This document shows, piece by piece, positions 1 through 6,226 of a DNA stretch of 11,502 nt. Under the pieces are notes generated by a model, which was given only the letters and a program-made list of their open reading frames with translations, was not told where the DNA came from and ran no database searches. This stretch comes from Bacteroidales bacterium. GTDB taxonomy: Bacteria; Bacteroidota; Bacteroidia; Bacteroidales; UBA7960. Made by a program: the position numbers and the translations under genes. The stretch covers positions 1-11,502 of the forward strand of contig PWNY01000213.1 in assembly GCA_003557805.1 (NCBI GenBank). Reading direction: 5' to 3'. How positions within the stretch are numbered: the first letter of the stretch is position 1; every line of letters starts with the position of its first letter.

Positions 1-491
1 ATGAAGGCTTCCTAACTGAAATGCGATCCCGCATAGTAAGCCGCAGCAACCTAAATATACTCTCACGTAAACTGGGTTTGAACAAGCTTATACAGGCAAG
101 CAGAGACAGTGGTATAAAAACCTCCAGCATCCCCGGTGATGCATTTGAGGCATTCATTGGAGCGGTTTACCTTGATAAGGGTTATAGCTTCACGAAGAAG
201 CTCATCGTTCAGCAAATAATACAGACCCATCTCGACATAGATGAGCTTATGCAACGGGATATCAATTTCAAGAGCAAGATAATTGAATGGGCACAAAAAG
301 AGAAAAAGAGTGTTGAGTTCAACATTGTTGAGGAGGATGACAGGGGGAAAAACGGAAAACTTTATACAATAGAACTGCAGGTTGGCAAAGTGGTGCTGGG
401 GCGCGGACAGGATTATTCCATAAAGAAAGCTGAGCAGAATGCGTCAAGAATTGCCTGGGAAGACCTGCCGGGCAACACTGAGGCCAGCTGA
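1..491 (+). CDS. rnc: Ribonuclease III, C-terminal part (5' end outside window)
   Basis: This is the endonuclease that cleaves double-stranded RNA, acting in rRNA processing and mRNA turnover in the cytoplasm. The reading frame is open from base 3 (EGFLTEMRSRIVSR...), so the ATG at 21 is internal: this stretch is conserved RNase III sequence and the gene begins upstream. The first catalytic signature (ERLEFLGD type) is not in the window. The second is present as GDAFEAFIGAVYLD, with the metal-binding Asp at 138-140 and Glu at 147-149 in the expected D-x-x-E spacing. A double-stranded-RNA-binding domain follows, from about base 264 (KSKIIEWAQK) to 470, ending in the typical G-x-x-Y/S-x-KKAEQNAS helix. 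The C-terminal part looks intact, with stop TGA at 489-491. It is followed after 56 bp by an IPExxxVDY-like gene, a Bacteroidota-style neighbourhood. Identity is very secure; only the N-terminal part is unseen. Confidence 0.97.
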   Translation, partial: EGFLTEMRSRIVSRSNLNILSRKLGLNKLIQASRDSGIKTSSIPGDAFEAFIGAVYLDKGYSFTKKLIVQQIIQTHLDIDELMQRDINFKSKIIEWAQKEKKSVEFNIVEEDDRGKNGKLYTIELQVGKVVLGRGQDYSIKKAEQNASRIAWEDLPGNTEAS

Positions 492-502
492 TATTTTTCT
501 CT

Positions 503-510
503 TACCTTTG
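503..510 (+). promoter_or_regulatory. Candidate -7 element before the IPExxxVDY-like gene
   Basis: TACCTTTG is an exact match to the Bacteroidota primary sigma -7 consensus TAnnTTTG. It lies in the rnc/IPExxxVDY-like gap, about 37 bp before the ATG at 548. No convincing TTTG -33 element sits at the expected ~20 bp upstream (ACTG at 477-480 is the nearest), so this is a partial match only. If real, it would let the downstream gene be transcribed independently of rnc. Confidence 0.3.
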
Positions 511-547
511 CTAACAGCAAGAGATCCCAAAAGCCCCCATCCTGCAG

Positions 548-1000
548 ATGCCCAGAAAGTTAAAGCTAGATATTGAATACGTCCCGGAGTTCAGCATAAT
601 CGGACTGGTTTCTGCACAGAAAGATTACAGGCTTTGCTGGCTTTTAAACAAACAACTGGATACCGATCTTAAAAGGCTCAGGGATTTTATATTCAGGCCC
701 GAAAAAAACAGAAACCCGGGAAGGTTCACGGTTTTTCACTATGCACTGCCACATCTTATGATGCGCTGTTTTCTGGTTTCCAACAAGAGCAGTGAAACAA
801 CACTGCTTGCCGAGCCCAGAAACCTTGATTATCTATTTCTGCTTAAAAACCCAAAAGAGCAGTTCAATATTAAGGATATTTCAGAAAGACTCCGGTCAAT
901 ACCACCTGTTGAAGCAGCTATTCCCTTGATCACCGACAGTAAAAAAACAAGCCCCTTTCTTTATGATTTTGAGTTATACCTCGGGAAGGCCTTAAAGTGA
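548..1000 (+). CDS. IPExxxVDY-family-like protein (function unknown)
   Basis: A 150-residue cytoplasmic protein with no signal peptide or membrane segment. Its pattern fits the small Bacteroidota family named IPExxxVDY: an N-terminal LDIEY...FSIIGLVS strand region, a DYRLCWLLN helix around residues 28-36, a mid-region FTVFHYALP strand, and a C-terminal block with SIPPVEAAIP (117-126) followed by SPFLYDFE (135-142). In related proteins this block reads close to IPE and ends in a similar aromatic strand; here the third motif residue is Pro instead of Glu. In many Bacteroidota genomes such a gene sits next to rnc, as here, which supports the call. No catalytic residues are recognisable and no function is known to me. 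The 3' end overlaps the convergent mazG gene by 9 bp. Family assignment is by resemblance and context, so moderately sure; that it is a real gene is likely. Confidence 0.65.
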   Translation: MPRKLKLDIEYVPEFSIIGLVSAQKDYRLCWLLNKQLDTDLKRLRDFIFRPEKNRNPGRFTVFHYALPHLMMRCFLVSNKSSETTLLAEPRNLDYLFLLKNPKEQFNIKDISERLRSIPPVEAAIPLITDSKKTSPFLYDFELYLGKALK

Positions 1001-1774
1001 ATCATTCTCCATATTCTTTGCTTCGTTCCAGAACACATCCATTTCCTCCAGGTTCATCTTTTTCAGGGTTTTTCCTGATTTTTTTGCTTCCCTTTCCAGG
1101 TGCTCGAAACGCCTTATAAACTTCTTATTGGTCCGTTCAAGTGCATTCTCCGGGTTTACATTTATAAACCTTGCATAATTAATAAGGGCAAACAGAAGAT
1201 CACCAAACTCCTGTTCAACCTTGTCATGTGGAGCACCATCCTCAACCTCTTTTTTTAACTCCCCGAGCTCCTCCTCCACCTTGTCCCATACCTGATGAGG
1301 CTTTTCCCAGTCAAAGCCAACTCCCCTGACCTTGTCCTGTATCCGGTATGCCTTAATCATCGCCGGTAAAGACCCGGGGACACCCGACAAAACACTTTTC
1401 TTACCCCCTTTGAGTTTGATCTTCTCCCAGTTATCCTTTACCTCTTCTGCGGTACTTGCATTTACATCACCGTATATATGGGGATGTCTTTTTATCAGTT
1501 TGCTGTTTATTGACTCTATCACATCATAAATATCAAACCCTCCCCTTTCGCTTCCTATCCTGGAATAAAACACTATGTGAAGCAACAGATCTCCAAGTTC
1601 TCCCTTTATTTCCTCAAGATCATCCTCAAGTATTGCATCGCCAAGTTCATAAGTTTCTTCAATAGTAAGGTGGCGAAGGCTTTCAAGTGTCTGCTTCCTG
1701 TCCCAGGGGCATTTCTCCCTCAGGTCATCCATTATATCCAGTAAACGCCCGAAGGCCTCAAGTCTTTTATCCAT
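992..1774 (-). CDS. mazG: Nucleoside triphosphate pyrophosphohydrolase MazG
   Basis: MazG hydrolyses (d)NTPs to the monophosphate and pyrophosphate in the cytoplasm, serving nucleotide-pool sanitation and, in E. coli, affecting ppGpp-linked stress responses. The protein is 260 residues and has the full two-domain layout. The N-terminal domain has CPWD (22-25), EETYE (39-43) and ELGD (59-62), forming the EExxE-n-ExxD metal site; KRHPHIYGD (95-103) follows. The C-terminal domain has VGFDW (152-156), EEELGEL (167-173) and EQEFGD (187-192). Length and residues are normal, so it should be active. An in-frame TTG at 1804 would add ten residues, but the ATG at 1774 matches the usual family start (MDKRLEAFGRLLDIM) and lies downstream of a perfect -7 element, so the ATG is chosen. 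It is the last gene of the minus-strand cluster, 46 bp after the COG3014-like gene, and its end overlaps the convergent IPExxxVDY-like gene. Confidence 0.97.
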   Translation of the reverse strand: MDKRLEAFGRLLDIMDDLREKCPWDRKQTLESLRHLTIEETYELGDAILEDDLEEIKGELGDLLLHIVFYSRIGSERGGFDIYDVIESINSKLIKRHPHIYGDVNASTAEEVKDNWEKIKLKGGKKSVLSGVPGSLPAMIKAYRIQDKVRGVGFDWEKPHQVWDKVEEELGELKKEVEDGAPHDKVEQEFGDLLFALINYARFINVNPENALERTNKKFIRRFEHLEREAKKSGKTLKKMNLEEMDVFWNEAKNMENDSL

Positions 1775-1792
1775 TATCAATTGACTTTTTGC

Positions 1793-1825
1793 CAAAAGTA
1801 GCAATAATAATACAGTTTTATTAAA
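1793..1825 (-). promoter_or_regulatory. Candidate promoter for mazG
   Basis: Read on the minus strand, TTTA (1825-1822), a 21-bp spacer and TACTTTTG (1800-1793) approximate the Bacteroidota promoter TTTG-N19-21-TAnnTTTG: the -7 is exact and the -33 matches 3 of 4. It sits about 18 bp before the mazG ATG at 1774 and overlaps the last codons of the upstream lipoprotein gene. A transcript from here would have a short leader and would exclude the alternative TTG start at 1804. It suggests mazG can be expressed apart from the envelope genes. Consensus match only. Confidence 0.4.
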
Positions 1826-3230
1826 GCCTGGAGCCGACTGTATGAAAATTCAGAAAGCTGGTACCGCCCGCTCTGACATCAGCGCGCATATGAACTGTCC
1901 GTGCAGTATTTCCGCCAGGCAGAAGGAGTTCAACAGACAGATCAGTTTCTCCTTCAGGAAGCAGCAGGCGTGTATAATGAACAGAATGCGGAAGAGTCTG
2001 CCAGTTACGTGTGTCAGCCTGTTCTGCTATGGCTCCGAGAATTCCGAATATGGCTCCTATGGTTTCGTCCTCTTTCCTGATACCCTGCTCAGCTGCCTGG
2101 CGGACTGCCAGCCTGAGGAGCGCATTGCCCATTTCCCTGAATCTTTTGTCTTCAAGGGCCTGAAATGCAACTGCGTTCAGATCCTGAGCCAGGCAAAGCC
2201 CGGTTTTGATCTCACCTGCATCCACCCTGGCAGATTCATAAACCGGAGGGCGTTCAACATATTTTGGAAACGCAACCCTGATTACACGAAGGTCGCCAAG
2301 GTCGCCCGATGACCTGGAGGATGAGTGAACGGGAAAAGACATACCGTACTCTTCATTGATGAAATGTAACGATCCTCCTGCACCCCTTACAATGGTAAAA
2401 ACAATATTCAGTTCATCCTTTACCGGCCCAAGGCCATTATGCCAGAATAAAACAACATCCCCATGGCCGGTTCGGTTTCCGTGTTCATATTCAATTCCGA
2501 ACCTGTTTTCGTAAAATCTTACCTGATCATGAAAACCGGTACGGTAAGCCGCCCTGAGCAAATCGTACTTTAGCTGCGCTGGCGCTTCAACACCAAACAG
2601 CGTGGAATAATCCTCCTCATAAATTTCAAGCGCGTTGCGGTATGCAATAAATGCGTTATTATAGTCTCCGGCAGCATCGTAGACCATACCCATAAGGTTG
2701 TGGACAAAGGCATCCCTGCGGTACTTGTTTTGTCCCTGGTATCTGTCGCCAAGTGCATTAAGCGCAATATTAAGACGGCGGCACTCAACCAGTGCAGCAT
2801 CCAGGTCTCCCAGCTGTATGAAATTCATAGCCTTGTAATAATGAACCATCAATAGTTCAAAAGGCTCCCCCCTGTATTCTGTAACCTTCGGATTAATTAG
2901 CAGGGCAAGTGCCTCGTCACCAAGATTCCTCCTGTAGTCTTCACCCAGGATATAGGCATGTTCAAAAAACTCATTGCTTTCACGGTAATTGCCAAGCATA
3001 TGCTGTACCACTCCCTGATCCATATAATATAACAGGCGTGTGCGCCTTTTTTCTGCCCTTCTGTCATTTTCAAGTACACTGGCAGCCTGTTCAACATTAC
3101 CTGACTGGAAATGCAGCTGAAAACGCTGTTGCCTCTGATAATATGTCATACATGATACAAGGGCAGCACTTCCCAAAAGGATCAGTATAAGCCTGATAAC
3201 TGAATAATGTGCCGTTTTGAGGTTAAGCAT
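1821..3230 (-). CDS. COG3014-like TPR lipoprotein
   Basis: A 469-residue predicted lipoprotein. The N-terminus is a lipoprotein signal: hydrophobic segment 11-25 then LVSC with the lipidated Cys at 27. The mature part has TPR-like helical pairs at about 66-98, 124-158 (PFELLMVHYYKAMNFIQLGD, then ALVECRRLN) and 173-207 (NLMGMVYDAAGDYNNAFIAY). The C-terminal half (from ~250) looks like a mixed beta region with Gly-rich FTIVRGAGGSLHF and ETIGAIFGILGAIAEQ stretches. This architecture, and the position directly after an lpoB-like gene, fit COG3014, an uncharacterised family that in Vibrio and relatives is encoded beside LpoB. A role as an outer-membrane-anchored scaffold linked to peptidoglycan synthesis is inference from that linkage. 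Start ATG at 3228-3230 is set by the signal peptide. It is 44 bp downstream of lpoB and probably co-transcribed. Family call fairly sure, function unknown. Confidence 0.83.
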   Translation of the reverse strand: MLNLKTAHYSVIRLILILLGSAALVSCMTYYQRQQRFQLHFQSGNVEQAASVLENDRRAEKRRTRLLYYMDQGVVQHMLGNYRESNEFFEHAYILGEDYRRNLGDEALALLINPKVTEYRGEPFELLMVHYYKAMNFIQLGDLDAALVECRRLNIALNALGDRYQGQNKYRRDAFVHNLMGMVYDAAGDYNNAFIAYRNALEIYEEDYSTLFGVEAPAQLKYDLLRAAYRTGFHDQVRFYENRFGIEYEHGNRTGHGDVVLFWHNGLGPVKDELNIVFTIVRGAGGSLHFINEEYGMSFPVHSSSRSSGDLGDLRVIRVAFPKYVERPPVYESARVDAGEIKTGLCLAQDLNAVAFQALEDKRFREMGNALLRLAVRQAAEQGIRKEDETIGAIFGILGAIAEQADTRNWQTLPHSVHYTRLLLPEGETDLSVELLLPGGNTARTVHMRADVRAGGTSFLNFHTVGSRL

Positions 3231-3274
3231 AAACGGGAGTTGAAAAATAATAAGTGGTGGGAGAATTGATCCGG

Positions 3275-3859
3275 TCAGTTCCTTACGGCCTTCCTTATCT
3301 GTTTTTCACCTATCCAGACCTTCTCATTTGTTTCCATGTCAGAAAGCTCAAGGTTAACCTGGTAATAGATTACCCTGTCTCTTCCATGCTGATCAACTAT
3401 TGAGTTCATGGTTCCTGTCATCATATAGTCAGCCCCTGTCTCCCTGCGCCATTGCGCTATCGTTGCAGGGTCGGCAAACTCGTGCTGGTCTGCCCTCTCT
3501 TCACGTATTTGCTCCCTGAACTCTGCGTCCTGCACAACCCTTACCAGCCCGCTGTTTATAAACTCCCTTTCCATATTGCGGATAAAAGTTTCTGCATCAA
3601 TATGCTCATGGCTCCGGTTTCTTACATCTCCTACTATAATAACGGGTGCCCTTTCGTTGTTCTGTGTAAAGCGGTTAAGCCAGGGCCGGTTGAGGACATC
3701 ATTTATCATCTCCTCTGCTACCAGCCTGGAGTCAGTATCGTTCCACCGTCCACTCAGGTCTATGGCCGTGTCTGTGCCAACACGGGTAACTGTACGCCTC
3801 TGGCAGCTTCCTGCAAGAATAACCATTGCTATCAATACTAAGGTCAGCGAATTTTTCAT
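3275..3859 (-). CDS. lpoB: Penicillin-binding protein activator LpoB-like lipoprotein
   Basis: A 194-residue lipoprotein of the LpoB family. In E. coli LpoB is anchored in the outer membrane and reaches through the periplasm to activate the peptidoglycan synthase PBP1b; that role is not shown for Bacteroidota. Seen here: a signal peptide with Lys2, hydrophobic 5-17 and AGSC with lipidated Cys at 19 (Ala rather than Leu at -3, acceptable but not ideal). The family landmarks are LSGRWNDTDSRLVAEEMI (35-52), VGDVRNRSHEHID (76-88), a Phe-rich helix FIRNMEREFINSG, ETGADYMMTGTM (140-151) and the C-terminal ETNEKVWIGEKQIRKAV. Unlike E. coli LpoB, there is no long Pro-rich linker after the Cys, only about 15 residues. 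It is the first gene of the lpoB-COG3014-mazG cluster and divergent from the efflux operon. Family call is secure; the partner synthase is not visible. Confidence 0.88.
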   Translation of the reverse strand: MKNSLTLVLIAMVILAGSCQRRTVTRVGTDTAIDLSGRWNDTDSRLVAEEMINDVLNRPWLNRFTQNNERAPVIIVGDVRNRSHEHIDAETFIRNMEREFINSGLVRVVQDAEFREQIREERADQHEFADPATIAQWRRETGADYMMTGTMNSIVDQHGRDRVIYYQVNLELSDMETNEKVWIGEKQIRKAVRN

Positions 3860-3884
3860 TGTTGTTAGGTTTTAATGATCGACT

Positions 3885-3917
3885 CAAAAATTAATAACAG
3901 ACAGGAAACGTTTGCAA
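3885..3917 (-). promoter_or_regulatory. Weak candidate promoter for lpoB
   Basis: On the minus strand TTGCA (3917-3913) precedes TAATTTTTG (3893-3885), a one-base-longer variant of the Bacteroidota TAnnTTTG element, at about 20 bp spacing. It ends about 25 bp before the lpoB ATG at 3859. The match is imperfect, so this is the best candidate rather than a clear promoter. Confidence 0.28.
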
Positions 3918-3925
3918 GCCCTGTC
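3900..3925. repeat. Inverted repeat GACAGG...CCTGTC
   Basis: Perfect 6-bp arms, GACAGG (3900-3905) and CCTGTC (3920-3925), flank a 14-bp core that itself contains the palindrome AAACGTTT (3906-3913). It overlaps the upstream edge of the candidate lpoB promoter. A dyad of this size next to a promoter could be a regulator operator; chance occurrence is also possible. Confidence 0.35.
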
Positions 3926-4022
3926 AGAAGCAACATCGCAAAGCGCGTGCCAGACAATTAAGATTTTAAAAATAACTTAAAATTGTATATTTTAAAAACC
4001 CCTGCCGTTCGGTTTGATACAG

Positions 4023-4055
4023 TTTGTGCCCGCCTGCGGACACTTTATATATTCA
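4023..4055 (+). promoter_or_regulatory. Weak candidate promoter for the adaptor gene, with dyad in spacer
   Basis: TTTG (4023-4026) is followed after 21 bp by TATATTCA (4048-4055), which matches 4 of the 6 fixed positions of TAnnTTTG. The spacer is nearly filled by an imperfect inverted repeat, GTGCCCGC (4026-4033) and GCGGACAC (4036-4043), with one mismatch between arms. The leader to the ATG at 4158 would be about 95 nt. A GC-rich dyad between the two promoter elements in an otherwise AT-rich gap is the kind of position a repressor or activator would use. Consensus reading only. Confidence 0.27.
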
Positions 4056-4157
4056 ACAAATTTGAAAAATTATGTAATGTTCTGTTTTTATGCTTTTTAC
4101 CTACGGTGGCACAATATTGGCTAATTATATGGCTAAAATCAAAAAACACTGGTTAAA

Positions 4158-5408
4158 ATGGACAGGAAAATAGAAAAAAAGAAATGGACTCCTAAAAAGA
4201 TAGCTGGTATTGCAGGAATAACTGCCTTCGGCATATTCATAATCTATCTGCTGTTTTTCCGCGACACAAGCAGCAGGCTTTACGTAGACATGGATAAAAT
4301 GACCATATCTACTGTAGAGCAGGGCCGTTTCCAGGAGTTCATTCCTGTTGACGGAGTTGTACACCCGGAAGTTACAATATATTTGGATGCTGTTTTCGGC
4401 GGAAGGGTGGAGGAGATCTACCAGCGCGACGGTGCTCATCTTGAGGAAGGTGACAAAATCCTAAGACTTTCAAATGCACAGATTGAGATGAGTTATATGC
4501 AACAGGAGAATACCGCCCTTGAAGTACTTGACAGGTATCAGAATACACGCCTGAGCCTTGAACGGAATCTCTTCAGCCTCGAACGCCAGCTTGCGGATTT
4601 GGAATACCGACTTGACATAGCCAAGAAGGATTATATAAGAAAAAAGAGCTTTTACGATCAGGGGATGATCTCTGAAGAGGAGTACGAGAATTCATACCGG
4701 GAATACCACTTTGCGCAGCGCAATTATGATATAGGTCTGCGGACAATCAGGCATGACTCCCTCTATGTTTCGACACAGATGGACCAGATTAACGAGTATA
4801 TTGACAGGGTACAGGAAAACATTGTCTTATTGCATGAAAACCTCGACAACCTGATAATAAGAGCCCCAATCAGCGGTCAGCTGTCATCATTCAGTGTGGA
4901 AAGGGGCGAAACAAAAACGGCAGGTGAAAACCTTGGCCAGCTAGATGTTCTTGACGGGTATAAACTGCGCGCGAGAATCGATGAACGTTACATCAACCGC
5001 ACATATACAGGTCAGCCGGCAACTTTTGATTATGGCGGACAGACCTATGAGCTCGAGATAAGCAAGATATACAGCAATATTACAGGCGGGGCTTTCGAGG
5101 TTGACCTGCAGTTCAATGGAGATGAACCAGGAGGGATAAGGCGGGGCCAGACAATACAGTTAAGGTTGCAGTTCAGCGGTGTTGCTGATGCTCTTATAAT
5201 ACCAAGGGGCGGATTCTACCAGGCAACAGGAGGCAACTGGATATATGTCCTTGACCCTTCAGGCAACCAGGCGGTAAGGCGCCCGATACGCATAGGCAGA
5301 CAGAATATACACCACTATGAAGTGCTGGAAGGCCTTGAGCCGGGCGAAAGGGTCATTGTTTCATCATATGACACCTACGGAGGCAGAGACAGGCTGATTT
5401 TCAGATAG
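4158..5408 (+). CDS. Periplasmic adaptor subunit, HlyD/MacA family
   Basis: A 416-residue membrane-fusion protein that would bridge inner-membrane ABC permeases and an outer-membrane channel. Seen: a basic cytoplasmic N-terminus (KKKWTPKK) then one membrane anchor at 15-34; the first half of the lipoyl/barrel-sandwich domain at 81-102 (GGRVEEIYQRDGAHLEEGD); a long alpha-helical hairpin rich in heptads at about 105-230; the second lipoyl half at 233-260 (IIRAPISGQLSSFSVERGE); a beta-barrel domain to about 345; and a membrane-proximal C-terminal domain (LIIPRGGFYQ ... YEVLEGLEPGERVIVS). No lipobox, so it is anchored by the membrane helix. It is the first gene of the export operon, 84 bp before the ATPase, as in macA-macB type loci. 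Export of a small molecule, peptide or lipid is likely; substrate unknown. Confidence 0.95.
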   Translation: MDRKIEKKKWTPKKIAGIAGITAFGIFIIYLLFFRDTSSRLYVDMDKMTISTVEQGRFQEFIPVDGVVHPEVTIYLDAVFGGRVEEIYQRDGAHLEEGDKILRLSNAQIEMSYMQQENTALEVLDRYQNTRLSLERNLFSLERQLADLEYRLDIAKKDYIRKKSFYDQGMISEEEYENSYREYHFAQRNYDIGLRTIRHDSLYVSTQMDQINEYIDRVQENIVLLHENLDNLIIRAPISGQLSSFSVERGETKTAGENLGQLDVLDGYKLRARIDERYINRTYTGQPATFDYGGQTYELEISKIYSNITGGAFEVDLQFNGDEPGGIRRGQTIQLRLQFSGVADALIIPRGGFYQATGGNWIYVLDPSGNQAVRRPIRIGRQNIHHYEVLEGLEPGERVIVSSYDTYGGRDRLIFR

Positions 5409-5425
5409 AGTCTGTCTTTTATAAA

Positions 5426-5433
5426 TACTTTTG
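5426..5433 (+). promoter_or_regulatory. Candidate -7 element before the ABC ATPase gene
   Basis: TACTTTTG is an exact TAnnTTTG match in the 84-bp gap after the adaptor gene, 59 bp before the ATPase ATG at 5493. The upstream -33 is poor (TTTTC around 5398-5402, slightly too far). The gap is the largest within the operon, so an internal start that raises ATPase/permease expression is plausible but unproven. Confidence 0.33.
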
Positions 5434-5492
5434 TAACAAAACAACACATATAAACGTCAATTAATATAGTTATTTCCCAAAAAATCTCAGCC

Positions 5493-6200
5493 ATGATCAG
5501 AACAGTTGAATTAACAAAGGTTTTTCGCACCGAAGAGGTGGAAACCACAGCACTCAATAAGGTATCCTTCGGTATCAATGAAGGTGAATTCGTTGCCATA
5601 ATGGGCCCGTCGGGTTGCGGCAAATCGACACTGCTCAATATTCTCGGACTTCTCGACAACCCCAGCGACGGCCAGTATTTCTTTCTTGACCATGAAGTAT
5701 CAGGGTATTCCGAAAAACAGAGGGCTAACCTCAGGAAGAGAAACATAGGCTTTGTTTTTCAGAACTTTAACCTTATCGATGAGCTTAGTGTATTTGAAAA
5801 CGTAGAGCTTCCGCTGATATATCTCGGCTACAGTTCTTCCGAACGCAGGCAAAGGGTAGAAGAAGTGCTCGAGCAGATGCAGATAATGCACCGCAAGAAC
5901 CATTTTCCCCTGCAGCTATCAGGAGGGCAGCAGCAGAGAGTTGCAGTATGCCGGGCTGTAGTAGCAAAACCACACATTATACTTGCCGATGAGCCTACAG
6001 GTAATCTCGACTCCACACATGGTGACGAGGTCATGAACCTGCTTGAATCACTCAACAAGAATGGCACTACTATCATAATGGTGACCCACTCCCAGCGTGA
6101 TGCATCATATGCACAGAGGATAATCCGCCTCTTCGACGGACAGATAGTTACTGAAGACAAGTCAACGGAATTTGTGCTGACTGCTGAAGCTGCACAATAA
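5493..6200 (+). CDS. ABC transporter ATP-binding protein, MacB/LolD class
   Basis: A 235-residue stand-alone nucleotide-binding subunit that would power the FtsX-type permeases encoded next to it. All ATPase motifs are intact: Walker A GPSGCGKST (38-46), Q-loop Gln90 (FVFQNFNLIDELSVFENVEL, the MacB/LolD/FtsE-type sequence), signature LSGGQ (142-146), Walker B IILADE (162-167) with catalytic Glu167, D-loop NLDS (171-174) and switch His199. Length is typical. In E. coli MacB this domain is fused to the permease; here it is a separate gene, as in many Bacteroidota loci. It is followed by a permease gene after 26 bp. It is the only ATPase visible for at least three permeases. Class secure; MacB-, LolD- and FtsE-type subunits are hard to tell apart by sequence alone, and the context favours MacB-like. 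Confidence 0.97.
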   Translation: MIRTVELTKVFRTEEVETTALNKVSFGINEGEFVAIMGPSGCGKSTLLNILGLLDNPSDGQYFFLDHEVSGYSEKQRANLRKRNIGFVFQNFNLIDELSVFENVELPLIYLGYSSSERRQRVEEVLEQMQIMHRKNHFPLQLSGGQQQRVAVCRAVVAKPHIILADEPTGNLDSTHGDEVMNLLESLNKNGTTIIMVTHSQRDASYAQRIIRLFDGQIVTEDKSTEFVLTAEAAQ

Positions 6201-6226
6201 TACCCAAAGCGGTCAATCGTAGTGAA

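Larger units (their letters stand above)
3860..4157. other. Divergent intergenic region, lpoB / adaptor gene
   Basis: This 298-bp AT-rich gap is the only sizeable non-coding stretch in the window. It separates the two divergent transcription units and should hold both promoters. It contains two inverted repeats (3900-3925 and 4026-4043), candidate promoters on each strand, A/T runs around 3961-4000, and a 7-bp direct repeat TGGCTAA at 4118-4124 and 4130-4136. I see no plausible small coding gene, tRNA or known riboswitch in it. Confidence 0.7.

Noticed and set aside
1..23. Start of a 156-residue protein at ATG 21
   Set aside because: The frame is open to the left edge and the residues before it fit the RNase III core, so 21 is an internal Met of a gene cut by the window.
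508..520. Hairpin TTGCT-AAC-AGCAA after rnc
   Set aside because: Stem is only 5 bp and no T-run follows on either strand, so it is not a credible intrinsic terminator; it also overlaps the candidate -7 element.
1772..1804. Longer mazG start at TTG 1804
   Set aside because: The extra ten residues do not resemble the MazG N-terminus, and the perfect -7 element lies between 1804 and the ATG at 1774.
1842..2312. 156-codon open frame on the + strand
   Set aside because: It lies wholly antisense inside the COG3014-like lipoprotein gene, is rich in Cys and Ser in a way typical of shadow frames, and has no recognisable domain.
4118..4136. Direct repeat TGGCTAA twice at 12-bp spacing just before the adaptor gene
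   Set aside because: Two 7-bp copies in an AT-rich gap can arise by chance, and no third copy or promoter relation is visible.
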